Assembly: GCA_030147845.1 (NCBI GenBank)
Contig: JASBUN010000058.1
Location: 307,585 to 371,584, forward strand
Direction: 5' to 3'
Source of the DNA: Gammaproteobacteria bacterium
GTDB taxonomy: Bacteria; Pseudomonadota; Gammaproteobacteria; JASBUN01
DNA: 64,000 nt
Numbering within the stretch: position 1 is the stretch's first letter; every line of letters begins with the position of its first letter. Below the pieces are notes generated by a model that was not told the origin of the DNA, made no database searches, and saw only the letters and a program-made list of their open reading frames with translations. Of the stretch, positions 9,885 to 18,487 are shown piece by piece. The position numbers and the translations under genes were made by a program.

Positions 9885-12800
9885 GTCCCTCACTCGGACA
9901 CCGCCTGCGCATCCGCGCCATGGTGCACGTGGCCGGCGAGCCGATCCCGTTCTTCTGGCCAATGCGCTCGTTCATTCACCACAATCCGCTGTTCGGCCTC
10001 GAACACATGCCCTTCGCGGACGCCGTGCACGAAGGCGAGCGCCTGTTCCATGCCCGTGGCTATCTGCCGCGCGAGCAGTATCAACGCTATCTCGCCCAAG
10101 GCACGGTCGATGCAGACGCGCTCGCCGATCAGGTCGAACGTTTCCTGGCCGGCGAACCGGCGCTTGCCAGCATCGACCGGCATAGGTTGCTGATGACGCT
10201 GCTCACCGAGTCGGCAACCACGGTCACGACGCACGCGACGTTGGCGGATGCGCACGATATCCACGCCGCCCTTGCCGGCGCGCCGTTGCCGGCCCCGGCC
10301 GTCAATCCGACCGCACTAGCCGCGCGGGTCAAGTCCGCACTGCCGCCCGATTGTCCGGTCTACATCGGCGTCGACGAACTGTTCGGCACGACCATCGGCG
10401 CAACGCTGGACGAACTGGTAATCAAGAGCTGCCTCGACTTCTTCGACGAAGGCCAGTCGGTATGGCAGATGCCCGGCCGCGAGCACGGCCTGTTCGCGGC
10501 CTGGAGCGCGGTGGCGCGGCGCAACCTGCGGCTGTTTATCCGCGGCCTGCACATCCAACGTATCCTGGCGCAGGACGACACCCCGGAAGGTATCATCAAT
10601 TATGCGATGAAAGAGCTGCGCGTGCCCGAAGAGGCGTGGGTAGACTATTTCACGCGCTCGCTCAACCGCCTGCACGGCTGGACGGGCTTCATCCGCTGGC
10701 GTTCGAGCGCCAAGCATTACCACTGGAGCCAAACCTACCCAGCCGATCTCGTTGACTACCTCGCGATTCGCCTGGTGCTGGGACTCGCGCTGCTGCGCGA
10801 ACACGCTGCGCGCATGAAGCTGCCGGCGGACACCCAAGCTCTCGCGCGCTTCATCGACGAGCGTCCGGCGGAGGCCTATCTGCGCCGCGAATTCCACGGC
10901 GGCCATGTGCTGCCGGCACTCGCGCACGCGGTCGAAGACGCACTGGCGAGCAGGCGGCAGGCGCGCATCGAACGACTGCTGCCCGATTACCTCGCGCGCA
11001 AGCGTGCGGACGAGGCTCAGCGTCAGGCCGAGGCGCTACGCGATGTCGCCGCGCGCGCCGGTCTCGACTCAGCGCTGTCGCGCCTGACGACGGATGAACT
11101 CGACCGCCTGCTCGCTACCCTCGCCCGTTTCGAGCGTAGCGAGGGTCAGCTGTGGCTGAGTGCGCAAGAAGCCCATTACCTGAATCGACTGTCCGGCGAG
11201 TTGGATTTGAGCATCCCGCCGCCACGCGCAAAACGCCCATTCGCGCAGATCATGTTCTGCATCGATGTACGTTCCGAGCGCATCCGCCGGCACCTGGAGC
11301 GCATCGGCGACTACCAAACCTTCGGTATCGCCGGCTTCTTCGGCATTCCGGTCAGCTTCGTCGGCCTGGACAAAGGCAGCGAAACCCACCTCTGCCCGGT
11401 CGTCGTCACGCCCAAAAACCTGGTGCTCGAACTCCCCATCGCACGCAACGCCGAAGACCGGGCATTCGTGTCCGTATTGGAGCACGTGTTCCACGACCTG
11501 AAGGGATCGGTACTCTCGCCCTACGTAACGGTCGAGGCCATCGGCCTGTTATTCGGCCTCGACATGTTCGGCAAAACGCTCGCGCCGCTGGCCTACAATC
11601 GCTGGCGCAGCCGGCTGCAACCGGACAAACAGGACAGCCGCCTGCTGCTCGACAAGCTCACGCGTGAGCAGGCCGACTCCATCATCCGCGCCCTGCAACG
11701 GGCCTTGATCAATAAAGCGCTGGCGAGCGAGCTCGGCATTGCGCGCGAGGCGGTCAATGATGAGATGATCCGCGAACTGCGCGAGACGGCCCTTGGCCAT
11801 CAACCGACGGCGGCCGGCTTCGCGCAACAGTTCGATCTGAGCGCGGACGCGGAGCGCGAATTTATCGAGCGACTGCGCTCGTCGTACCGTATCAACCGGT
11901 ATTACGCGCAACTTCAGCTCGAGCGCCTGGGTCGCATCGGCTTCACGCTCGATGAACAAGTGAACTTCATCTCCCAGGCGCTGCGTTCGATCGGCCTGAC
12001 ATCAGGCTTCTCGCGCTTCGTGCTGCTGGCCGGTCACGGCAGCGTCACCGACAACAATCCTTACGAATCCGCCCTCGACTGCGGTGCGTGTGGCGGTAAC
12101 CACGGCATCATCAGTGCGCGCGTGTTCGCGCAAATTGCAAACAAATCCGTTGTGCGCGAACGCCTGCGGGCGCAGGGCATCGACATCCCCGACGATGCGT
12201 GGTTTGTGCCTGCGTTACATAACACTACCACCGACGAGTTGCGACTCTATGATCTCGATCTGCTGCCTGCCAGCCACCTTGTCTATATCGAGCGGCTGAG
12301 CAACGGTCTGCAGGCGGGTGCGCATCTGTGTGCGGCCGAACGCATGCCGGCACTGGATTGCAGCGACGGCAGTGAAGGTCCGCTGAGCGCCTACCGCGCC
12401 GCGCGGCGCAATTCACTGGATTGGTCGCAGGTGCGGCCCGAATGGGGTCTGTCGCGCAACGCCGCCTTTGTCATCGGCCGCCGCCACATTACGCACGCGC
12501 TGGATCTTGAGGGCCGCGTGTTTTTACATTCCTACGATTATCTCTGTGATCCCAAGGGACGCCTGCTTGAAACTATCCTAAGCGGCCCATTGGTGGTTGG
12601 GCAGTGGATCAACATGGAGCACTATTTCTCGGCGGTCGATAACGAGCATTATGGCAGCGGCAGCAAGGTCTACCACAATGTCGCCGGTCGCTTCGGCGTC
12701 ATGACCGGAAACCTGTCCGATCTGCGCACCGGCCTGCCGGCGCAGACCGTGCTCAAAGACGGCACGCCCTTCCACGAGCCGCTGCGACTACTCACCGTGA

Positions 12801-13000
12801 TCGAAGCACCTTTCGATCACGCCCGGCGCGCCATCGATAGCGTCGCCAATGTTCGCAATCTGGTCCGTAACGGCTGGGTACGCATGGCCATCGCGGATCC
12901 GGTGACGCAAGTCCTACATGTGTTCGACGATGGTACGTGGAACCCACGCACGCTCACGACCGCCGGCAGCCCTAGCTCAACTCAGGAAGTCACGACATGA
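9881..13000 (+). CDS. dabA: DAB inorganic-carbon pump, zinc subunit DabA (DUF2309)
   Basis: Soluble zinc-containing subunit of the DAB complex, with a beta-carbonic-anhydrase-like active site, docked on DabB. At 1039 aa it is of typical size. The family metal site is visible as the pair C and D in FCIDVRSERIRRHLE (about residue 460) and the H and C in LLAGHGSVTDNNPYE and LDCGACGGNHG. The start overlaps the upstream membrane gene and the end overlaps the PII-like gene, giving a tight four-gene operon. With the neighbouring carboxysome operon this forms a complete carbon-concentrating locus. Confidence 0.95.
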   Translation: MSPSLGHRLRIRAMVHVAGEPIPFFWPMRSFIHHNPLFGLEHMPFADAVHEGERLFHARGYLPREQYQRYLAQGTVDADALADQVERFLAGEPALASIDRHRLLMTLLTESATTVTTHATLADAHDIHAALAGAPLPAPAVNPTALAARVKSALPPDCPVYIGVDELFGTTIGATLDELVIKSCLDFFDEGQSVWQMPGREHGLFAAWSAVARRNLRLFIRGLHIQRILAQDDTPEGIINYAMKELRVPEEAWVDYFTRSLNRLHGWTGFIRWRSSAKHYHWSQTYPADLVDYLAIRLVLGLALLREHAARMKLPADTQALARFIDERPAEAYLRREFHGGHVLPALAHAVEDALASRRQARIERLLPDYLARKRADEAQRQAEALRDVAARAGLDSALSRLTTDELDRLLATLARFERSEGQLWLSAQEAHYLNRLSGELDLSIPPPRAKRPFAQIMFCIDVRSERIRRHLERIGDYQTFGIAGFFGIPVSFVGLDKGSETHLCPVVVTPKNLVLELPIARNAEDRAFVSVLEHVFHDLKGSVLSPYVTVEAIGLLFGLDMFGKTLAPLAYNRWRSRLQPDKQDSRLLLDKLTREQADSIIRALQRALINKALASELGIAREAVNDEMIRELRETALGHQPTAAGFAQQFDLSADAEREFIERLRSSYRINRYYAQLQLERLGRIGFTLDEQVNFISQALRSIGLTSGFSRFVLLAGHGSVTDNNPYESALDCGACGGNHGIISARVFAQIANKSVVRERLRAQGIDIPDDAWFVPALHNTTTDELRLYDLDLLPASHLVYIERLSNGLQAGAHLCAAERMPALDCSDGSEGPLSAYRAARRNSLDWSQVRPEWGLSRNAAFVIGRRHITHALDLEGRVFLHSYDYLCDPKGRLLETILSGPLVVGQWINMEHYFSAVDNEHYGSGSKVYHNVAGRFGVMTGNLSDLRTGLPAQTVLKDGTPFHEPLRLLTVIEAPFDHARRAIDSVANVRNLVRNGWVRMAIADPVTQVLHVFDDGTWNPRTLTTAGSPSSTQEVTT

Positions 13001-13332
13001 AAAACCTCAAACTCAGTCCACTCAAGAAGCTCGAGATCATACTGGAAGGTGCGCATCAGGAGTTCGCCACGGATCTGCTCGATCGTGCCGGCGTCACTGG
13101 CTACACCATTATCAACAGTCTGTCGGGGAAGGGACAGCACGGCTTCCACGAAGGTCACCTGATGTTCAATGAGGACGCCGTACTGATCATGATCATCGTG
13201 GCCGTCCCCGAAGAACTGGTGGAACCGATCCTCGAGGGCTTTGCGCCTTTCTTCGACAAACACACCGGCGTGGTATTGATATCGGACATTCAGGTGAGTC
13301 GTCTGGTCAAATTCCGCAGCCGCGAAGGTTGA
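12997..13332 (+). CDS. PII-like signalling protein of the DAB operon
   Basis: A 111-aa protein with a PII-type ferredoxin-like fold pattern, starting MKNLKLSPLKKLEIILEGAH, with the loop region GYTIINSLSGKGQHG corresponding to the PII T-loop side. Such proteins bind adenine nucleotides, and some gate carbon transporters (SbtB, CPII). It overlaps the dabA stop by 4 bases, so it is probably a regulator or sensor dedicated to the carbon pump. The canonical GlnB uridylylation tyrosine context is not evident, arguing against a general nitrogen regulator. Confidence 0.85.
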   Translation: MKNLKLSPLKKLEIILEGAHQEFATDLLDRAGVTGYTIINSLSGKGQHGFHEGHLMFNEDAVLIMIIVAVPEELVEPILEGFAPFFDKHTGVVLISDIQVSRLVKFRSREG

Positions 13333-13369
13333 CCCACACGCGACAGCGGCCTGGTGCGCGACCCGATGA

Positions 13370-13500
13370 TCAACCACCGGGCACGCCAATTCCTGCTTCA
13401 TGCGCCGGCAGCGGCAGCGCGATCGTGAAGAACACACCCTTGAACAGTCGCTCGGATTGAATGGTCGAATTAGCCGCCACTAAGCGGCGATGCCGGCCCC
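13370..13500 (-). pseudogene. Possible histidine-kinase C-terminal remnant
   Basis: On the minus strand this gap between the PII-like gene and cbbR encodes RRLVAANSTIQSERLFKG followed by FFTIALPLPA and a stop. That resembles the last strands of a HATPase_c domain (pattern RRLV-x-A-x-GG-T-I ... G-T-x-FTIALP), but the glycines are lost and nothing upstream continues the domain. I read it as a short relic; it could also be chance. The rest of 13333-13697 shows no gene. Confidence 0.3.
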
Positions 13501-13697
13501 CGGGCGCGCGACATGGCCCGTGGAACCGGCCCGAATAAGTAGTAGCCAGCGGGTATGGAATCATAGATAATTCTCTATGAGTTGGAGTCGTTCCTCTGAC
13601 TTCCGAAAAACCCCGGGCGCACCTGTAGTGAGCCCAATGATCGCGAACCTACTGACTCCGCATTACCGACCGACACGATAACGATACCAGCCACCCG

Positions 13698-14723
13698 GTG
13701 ACGAAACAGAACAACAACGGTGCACGTACCAGTCTCGCCGGCGCCCTCGCTCGCCATACCACCCTGCGCCAGTTGCAGGTCTTCGAGGCGGTGGCGCGGC
13801 TGCGCAGTTTCACGCGCGCGGCTGAGGAACTGTTTCTTGCGCAACCGACGGTCTCGATGCAACTGAAGAAGCTTGCCGATACGGTCGGCATGCCGCTGTT
13901 CGAGCAAACGGGTATTCGCATCCACCTTACCGACACGGGCCGCGAGGTCTACGCCGCCTGTCAGGAGGTGTTCCGCGCCATGGCCGATCTCGAAATGAAG
14001 GTCGCCGATCTCAAGGGGATTAAGCGCGGCCGACTGCGACTCGGTATCATCACCTCCGCCAAGTATCTCGCGCCGCACCTGCTCGGGCAGTTTGGACGTC
14101 TGCACCCTGGCATCGAGTTTTCGCTTAAAGTCACCAATCGGGAAAACCTGCTGGAACGCATCGCCAATCACGATGACGACCTCTACATCCTCGGCCAACC
14201 GCCCGCCGGGCTCGATGTGGAGGTGCATCCGCTGGTGCCGAACCTGCTCGTAGTCATGGCGAGCCGCGACCATCCGCTCGCCGGCGTGCCGGACATTCCG
14301 CTCAAGCGTGTGTTGAAAGAGCCGTTCATTCTGCGCGAATCCGGCTCCGGCACGCGCGACGCCGTATTCCGCCTGCTCGAGGAGCGCGGTTTGCAGGCAC
14401 CTTTGGTACGCATGGAATTGTCGAGCAATGAGTCGATCAAACAGGCGGTTGCCGCTGGACTCGGCATCACCGTGCTGTCGCTGCACTCGCTCGCCCTGGA
14501 GGGTACCGCCGGGCCAATCGCACTGCTAGACGTCCAGGGTTTCCCGATCCAGCGGCAGTGGTACCTGGCGCATTCGAAGGGCCGCAACACCTCGCTGGTG
14601 GCGCAGGCTTTCCTCGATTTCGTCAAGCAGGAGGGACGGAATATGGGCGAGAATCTCGACCGCGAAGTCGCCAAGGTTCGCAGCCTGCGATCCACCGCGC
14701 CCGGCACGCGCAGCCGACGATAA
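13698..14723 (+). CDS. cbbR: LysR-type regulator, CbbR-like
   Basis: Transcription regulator of the CbbR group, which activates Calvin-cycle operons in response to metabolites such as NADPH or RuBP. The 341-aa product has an N-terminal winged HTH (LRQLQVFEAVARLRSFTRAA, then LFLAQPTVSMQLKKLAD) and a C-terminal substrate-binding domain (RGRLRLGIITSAKYLAP, ESGSGTRDAVFRLLEERG). It starts at GTG. Position beside the dab and cso operons supports the CbbR call. It is not divergent from cbbL as in many bacteria, but follows the dab operon in the same orientation after a 365-bp gap. Confidence 0.88.
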   Translation: MTKQNNNGARTSLAGALARHTTLRQLQVFEAVARLRSFTRAAEELFLAQPTVSMQLKKLADTVGMPLFEQTGIRIHLTDTGREVYAACQEVFRAMADLEMKVADLKGIKRGRLRLGIITSAKYLAPHLLGQFGRLHPGIEFSLKVTNRENLLERIANHDDDLYILGQPPAGLDVEVHPLVPNLLVVMASRDHPLAGVPDIPLKRVLKEPFILRESGSGTRDAVFRLLEERGLQAPLVRMELSSNESIKQAVAAGLGITVLSLHSLALEGTAGPIALLDVQGFPIQRQWYLAHSKGRNTSLVAQAFLDFVKQEGRNMGENLDREVAKVRSLRSTAPGTRSRR

Positions 14724-14794
14724 TTTGTTTCGTCGACTTCCCCAGCAGAGATAATCGCACTGCCGTTGCGCCGCGGGTTCTCGCTTTACCAAGA

Positions 14795-14870
14795 TGGCGT
14801 CCCCAAGGGGAGTCGAACCCCTGTCGCCGCCGTGAAAGGGCGGTGTCCTAGGCCTCTAGACGATGGGGAC
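14795..14870 (-). tRNA. tRNA-Glu(TTC)
   Basis: A 76-nt cloverleaf on the minus strand with encoded CCA. The acceptor stem GTCCCC pairs with GGGGAC, the anticodon loop reads CTTTCAC with anticodon TTC, and the T-arm is GGGGTTCGAATCCCC. All arms pair cleanly. Confidence 0.97.
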
Positions 14871-15035
14871 GTGGTAAATGGCGGCCCTGGTATTTGATTA
14901 CAAAACGGGCGCCACAGTCACGCGAAGCGCGCACTTTACGCTACTCATAATTGCGTGTCAAGTGATTGAGTATTTGGAAAAAATGGACTCGACACACGAT
15001 CCCCTAGCTGCTTGATTTTTGAAGCCTGTGGGCCA

Positions 15036-15070
15036 CTTACCTACCCCGGCCGAGGGTCGGGATAGGTAAG
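15036..15070. terminator. Inverted repeat downstream of the HPP gene
   Basis: Imperfect 13-bp inverted repeat, CTTACCTACCCCG / CGGGATAGGTAAG, with one mismatch and a 9-nt loop, located just past the HPP gene stop and between it and tRNA-Glu. There is no clear U-run on either side, so it may be a factor-dependent or bidirectional termination structure rather than a classic intrinsic terminator. Confidence 0.5.
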
Positions 15071-15091
15071 CTCAGAGGGACCACGAACGCG

Positions 15092-15640
15092 CTAAAACCA
15101 GATCTCCGGGTAACGGCGCGTGGACGGGATATTATTGACGATCAGCGCCACCGCCAACAGAACCAACGGGCCCAAGGTCGCCGGAAGCAACACATAATAG
15201 TATCCCAGCTCATGGATTCTGGGCGAGCCGATCACGGCAATCAGCGCAGTGGCGCCGCCCGGCGGATGCAGCGTGCGCGTGGCATGCATAGCGGCAATGG
15301 CCGTGGCAACCGCCACCGCTTCCGCCACCCACGGAAACGGGTGCAGCAACTTCCAGCAAATCACTCCCACGATCGCCGACACGATGTGTCCGCCGACCAA
15401 GTTGCGGGGCTGCGCCAACGGGCTGCGTACAGCGCCATAAGCCAGTACCGCCGAGGCACCAAACGAGCCGATCATCATGGTCAGGTCATGGCCGCTGAAG
15501 AAATATTCGTTCATCATACCCACCGCGCCAATACCAAAAAAGGCGCCAACCCACGACCAAAAAATTTCCGTATTGCTGACCCGCGGCGGGCTGCCCTTGG
15601 TAGTACCGCGCATTTTCCTGAGGTATGACCCAAAACTCAC
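15092..15640 (-). CDS. HPP family integral membrane protein
   Basis: A 182-aa membrane protein of the HPP family: four to five hydrophobic helices with the defining motif HPPGGATAL (about residue 125) and the segment GSFGASAVLAYG. HPP proteins are poorly characterised; plastid and cyanobacterial members have been linked to nitrite transport. GTG at 15640 overlaps the stop of the upstream CBS-domain gene (GTGA). In many bacteria HPP and CBS domains are fused, so here the two proteins probably act together, with the CBS protein as the regulatory half. Confidence 0.85.
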   Translation of the reverse strand: MSFGSYLRKMRGTTKGSPPRVSNTEIFWSWVGAFFGIGAVGMMNEYFFSGHDLTMMIGSFGASAVLAYGAVRSPLAQPRNLVGGHIVSAIVGVICWKLLHPFPWVAEAVAVATAIAAMHATRTLHPPGGATALIAVIGSPRIHELGYYYVLLPATLGPLVLLAVALIVNNIPSTRRYPEIWF

Positions 15641-16269
15641 AGTAATTCCTCCAGATGATAGGCATCGATGAAATCTTTGCGCAGCAACAGCCCGCGCAAA
15701 CGCCCCTCGCCATCCACCACCGGCATGCTACGACCTTCGTGAGCACGAAACGCACCGATGGTGGCAAAGAAGCCGGTACCTTCACCAATGGTCACAGCCG
15801 GCGCAGTCATGGCCGCGCTGACCGGTGTCTCATGGCAACGGTGCTTAAAGCTGCCCGCATCGGCTACCAGCCGCAGCAACAGTTCGAGGAATGTGTCGGC
15901 GCGCAGTCGGCGTAGAAAATCAGTTTCAGTGAGCATGCCGACCACGCGGCCGTCGGCGCCCACTACCGGCGCACTCTTGAGACCCTGGCGTGCGAGTGTG
16001 GCTGCAGCAACGTCCAGTGCCATGTCCGGATGCACCGGCTCGATTCCGATCCGCATCAAGTCACCAACCCGGATACCCCCGAACAAACGTCCCATTGCGT
16101 GACGATGCGCCAGGTGGTATATCTCACGGAAATCCGAGGTACTGATATCCAGATAGCCGGAAATATGCTGCATGGCATCAAGAATGTCCTCATCGGACAA
16201 CTCGAGTTCCGGTATGTCATCGCCGCCGGCATGCAGCGCCTTAGGATCGAAGTCCACATCATTGGTCAT
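15637..16269 (-). CDS. CBS-domain protein partner of HPP
   Basis: About 210 aa with two CBS domains: the first around residues 70-125 (VGDLMRIGIEPVHPDMALDV, SAPVVGADGRVVGMLTETD) and the second around 150-205 (VSAAMTAPAVTIGEG, SMPVVDGEGRLRGLLLRKD). The N-terminus is acidic. CBS pairs bind adenosine nucleotides and regulate attached or partner proteins. I took the ATG at 16269 (MTNDVDFD) rather than a start 17 codons upstream because the extra residues are unlike the family. Translationally coupled to the HPP gene. The 430 bp upstream (to 16702) contain no gene I can support. Confidence 0.82.
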   Translation of the reverse strand: MTNDVDFDPKALHAGGDDIPELELSDEDILDAMQHISGYLDISTSDFREIYHLAHRHAMGRLFGGIRVGDLMRIGIEPVHPDMALDVAAATLARQGLKSAPVVGADGRVVGMLTETDFLRRLRADTFLELLLRLVADAGSFKHRCHETPVSAAMTAPAVTIGEGTGFFATIGAFRAHEGRSMPVVDGEGRLRGLLLRKDFIDAYHLEELL

Positions 16270-16702
16270 AAGCGTGCGTCCATCAGGTTGAGCGGCGATG
16301 CATTTATCCAGCGCACCCACGCCGCCGCTAAATCTTTTCAGGCCAAGCGCGCCCTTGGCCGTCCCCCGGCACCGACAGTGATTTCGATTAGCACGAGTCC
16401 CGCACGATTTTTGTCACGCGCACGGTTGCGCCCAGCCCGCCGAGTGCGCATGCATGGTACCGATATGCTGGCGCGCCAACAATACATACATGCCGAATAT
16501 ATGTACATAAAGCCAAACGCGGACCCGCCAGGCGCCATGCACCGACGCCTCCGCGCGACGCGATAAACCAACCTCGAAGTACGGAATTGCGGGCCACGGC
16601 CGGCACTGAAGAAACTCCGCCGCGCGCGGCCGGCACCTGAATTGACGGCCGCCCCACATCCCCCTTAAACTTCCGCAGGTTGTATATACCGTTTCGCGCA
16701 TT

Positions 16703-16777
16703 GGGCGGTTAGCTCAGCGGGAGAGCACTGCCTTCACACGGCAGGGGTCACTGGTTCAATCCCAGTACCGCCCACCA
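16703..16777 (+). tRNA. tRNA-Val(CAC)
   Basis: A 75-nt tRNA with encoded CCA: acceptor GGGCGGT / ACCGCCC, anticodon stem CTGCC / GGCAG with loop TTCACAC (anticodon CAC), T-arm CTGGTTCAATCCCAG. Its 3' 51 bases are repeated exactly at 30291, marking it as the attachment site of the integrated element. The gene itself is intact. Confidence 0.97.
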
Positions 16778-16779
16778 AT
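16727..16779 (+). repeat. attL: 53-bp direct repeat in tRNA-Val
   Basis: Exact 53-bp copy shared with 30291-30343, beginning at ACTGCCTTCACACGG in the anticodon arm and ending two bases after CCA. Flanking bases differ on both sides, so the repeat limits are sharp. The intact tRNA is on this side. Confidence 0.97.
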
Positions 16780-16808
16780 AAAAACAATAGGTTACATCTG
16801 AACGGCAG

Positions 16809-16834
16809 ATGCGTACGGAAATCTGTACGGAAAA
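16809..16834. promoter_or_regulatory. Putative integrase arm sites, left end
   Basis: Two copies of a TGTACGGAAA-like motif: ATGCGTACGGAAAT (16809-16822) and TGTACGGAAAA (16824-16834), 30 bp inside attL. The same 14-mer and 11-mer recur at the right end. The arrangement fits arm-type binding sites of a tyrosine integrase; this is inference from position and repetition. Confidence 0.6.
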
Positions 16835-17011
16835 ATGCGGGCCGAACTTCTAAGTCTGTCCGCAGACCTTTGCCCACTAAGTGTTACGACGGCCGTCACA
16901 AATATTGCCGTCTCCGGAGTCTCCCCCACCATTCTTGCCGGCCAGCCGGTTACGGGTTCGCCATTCGTTTGCTAGACTCCAAACAATCGCATTCGGATAT
17001 TGGGGGATATC

Positions 17012-17521
17012 ATGGATAAGGGAAAAGTTTCCGGCATCATACTTGCCGCCTTCTTAGGTTGTCTCTCGGTGGCAAATGCTGATACTCGTGTAGGAGATTG
17101 GCGCGTAAACGCCAATAACGGGCTCACCGAAGCCTTCACTGTCAATGAATCTGGGTCCAAACTCGGTTTGCTTTGTTCCTCCGGGTCAGGAAGTTGTGTT
17201 TTTTACCTAGCAAGTTCTATCTCATGCACGCAACGTGCGCACGGCATCGTATTAGTCAATGTCACAGGGGGCGCATTCTCGCTCACTACCACGTGCCAAA
17301 AATTAGATACTCAATGGCTTGTTACCCTAAATAATTTTAAGCTGATGAAAACAACCATCGAACACGAGCGCGTTATCGGCTTCGCGTTTCCATTGTCAGA
17401 TGGGGAATTCAGAGCCATCCGATTTAGTTTGGACGGATCAACAGCCGCGATAAGTCAGGCAGCGTCTTTAGCGTCCGGCACTACGGATATGAAGAACGCG
17501 AAGCACGATGTTAGATTCTAG
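17012..17521 (+). CDS. Secreted hypothetical protein (cargo gene)
   Basis: A 169-aa protein with a clear signal peptide: MDKGK, a hydrophobic stretch (VSGIILAAFLGCLSV), then an ANA cleavage site near residue 23. The mature part is beta-rich with two Cys pairs likely forming disulfides and the segment DWRVNANNGLTE, loosely like IalB-type periplasmic proteins; I do not assign a family. It is the only plus-strand gene of the element, at the tRNA end, a typical place for a lysogenic-conversion gene. The ATG at 17012 is preferred over one four codons upstream because it begins the basic n-region. Confidence 0.7.
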   Translation: MDKGKVSGIILAAFLGCLSVANADTRVGDWRVNANNGLTEAFTVNESGSKLGLLCSSGSGSCVFYLASSISCTQRAHGIVLVNVTGGAFSLTTTCQKLDTQWLVTLNNFKLMKTTIEHERVIGFAFPLSDGEFRAIRFSLDGSTAAISQAASLASGTTDMKNAKHDVRF

Positions 17522-17663
17522 GAGCGCCCCTTAGTGGGGAAACCTTGCTGCACCGAACTGCCTTATGGCAGGAGTGATTTTTTGCCACTTAACCCCATGA
17601 TCTCCACGAGACGCCCACACAAGCCGTATGGGGAGACTTCGCGCTAGGGTAGCAGTAAGGGCA

Positions 17664-17692
17664 GGAAAGAAAAGCCCCGCCGTAGCGGGGCT
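17664..17692 (-). terminator. Rho-independent terminator of the element's main operon
   Basis: On the minus strand, AGCCCCGC-TACG-GCGGGGCT followed by TTTCTTT: a perfect 8-bp GC-rich stem with a tetraloop and a U-rich tail, 18 bp past the last gene of the long minus-strand operon. Confidence 0.88.
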
Positions 17693-17709
17693 GTGTGGAA
17701 GCGTTCAAT

Positions 17710-17964
17710 TCAGCCAAGTAGATGCTTGTTAAGGACGTACAATTTTTCGGCAATGTCTTCGACGGTACGCTGCATGATCGATAGCCCGTTAATAATATCG
17801 GCGCTGCTCGGGGATTTGTCACGGAAGTCCGGCATTGCGCGAATCATTACCGTCGCTATGCTGCTGACTTCATACGCTTGATCCATGCACCCTAGAATAT
17901 GGCCGTCAACATCATCTATGGCAAACTCTTGAATATCGGTCGGGGTTTGCGTTTCCTCATTCAT
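17710..17964 (-). CDS. Small hypothetical protein, satellite late cluster
   Basis: An 84-aa acidic protein (MNEETQTPTDIQEFAIDD...). No family recognised. It is the last gene of the minus-strand operon, directly before the terminator, and its ATG overlaps the upstream stop (ATGA). The central part is probably helical (DIINGLSIMQRTVEDIAEKLYV). Confidence 0.65.
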   Translation of the reverse strand: MNEETQTPTDIQEFAIDDVDGHILGCMDQAYEVSSIATVMIRAMPDFRDKSPSSADIINGLSIMQRTVEDIAEKLYVLNKHLLG

Positions 17965-18215
17965 GGCTGTTCGTCCTCCGCGGTGAACGCATCGAGAAAT
18001 GCGTCTACTTCATTATGTGAATGCGGCCCACGCTTCCAGCCACGCAACCATTCATGCGCTTGATCGCGTATGGCGGGTTCCTGGCTATTTAGCGCGTTCA
18101 TCAGCTTGTGGACACGCTCCTGCTCATACTCTGGTAGTTCCCGCATGCAGAGTATTAAGCTCTGTACTTTGGGCGGTAGATCGCGCATGCGCAACACTGC
18201 GGATTCGGCGCTCAT
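17961..18215 (-). CDS. Small hypothetical protein, satellite late cluster
   Basis: An 84-aa protein, mostly helical by sequence, with the segment LPPKVQSLILCMRELPEYEQ and an acidic C-terminus. Overlaps both neighbours by 4 bases (ATGA), so one translation unit of three small genes. No family recognised. Confidence 0.65.
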   Translation of the reverse strand: MSAESAVLRMRDLPPKVQSLILCMRELPEYEQERVHKLMNALNSQEPAIRDQAHEWLRGWKRGPHSHNEVDAFLDAFTAEDEQP

Positions 18216-18487
18216 GGCTGCGTGCTCGTGGACGGGCCTATAGTATCTTCGGCGATCGCTATACCAATGCTCCGGGCATCCGCCATTGCGGCGAAGAGTG
18301 CACCGACAATCAGGGATGAGCCGCTCTCCGGGCCCATATGATCGATGCAGAGTTGCAGGATTGATTCAATGCGCTCTGCGGCGTATGAAATATTCTCCGC
18401 TCTTGTATCGGCCCAGTGGTAGGACTGGGCCAATTGTTTGTATATCTCGTTTTTCGCGATATCGTTTTGTTCCTGCTGTGTGATCAT
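18212..18487 (-). CDS. Small hypothetical protein, first of three coupled genes
   Basis: A 91-aa protein beginning MITQQEQNDIAKNEIYKQLA, with a hydrophobic Gly/Ala-rich segment (SSLIVGALFAAMADARSIGIAIAED) that could be a buried helix. A good ribosome site (AGGAG) and a small hairpin ACGCC-CGTA-GGCGT (18521-18534) lie upstream, suggesting a separate expression start. No family recognised. Confidence 0.65.
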   Translation of the reverse strand: MITQQEQNDIAKNEIYKQLAQSYHWADTRAENISYAAERIESILQLCIDHMGPESGSSLIVGALFAAMADARSIGIAIAEDTIGPSTSTQP

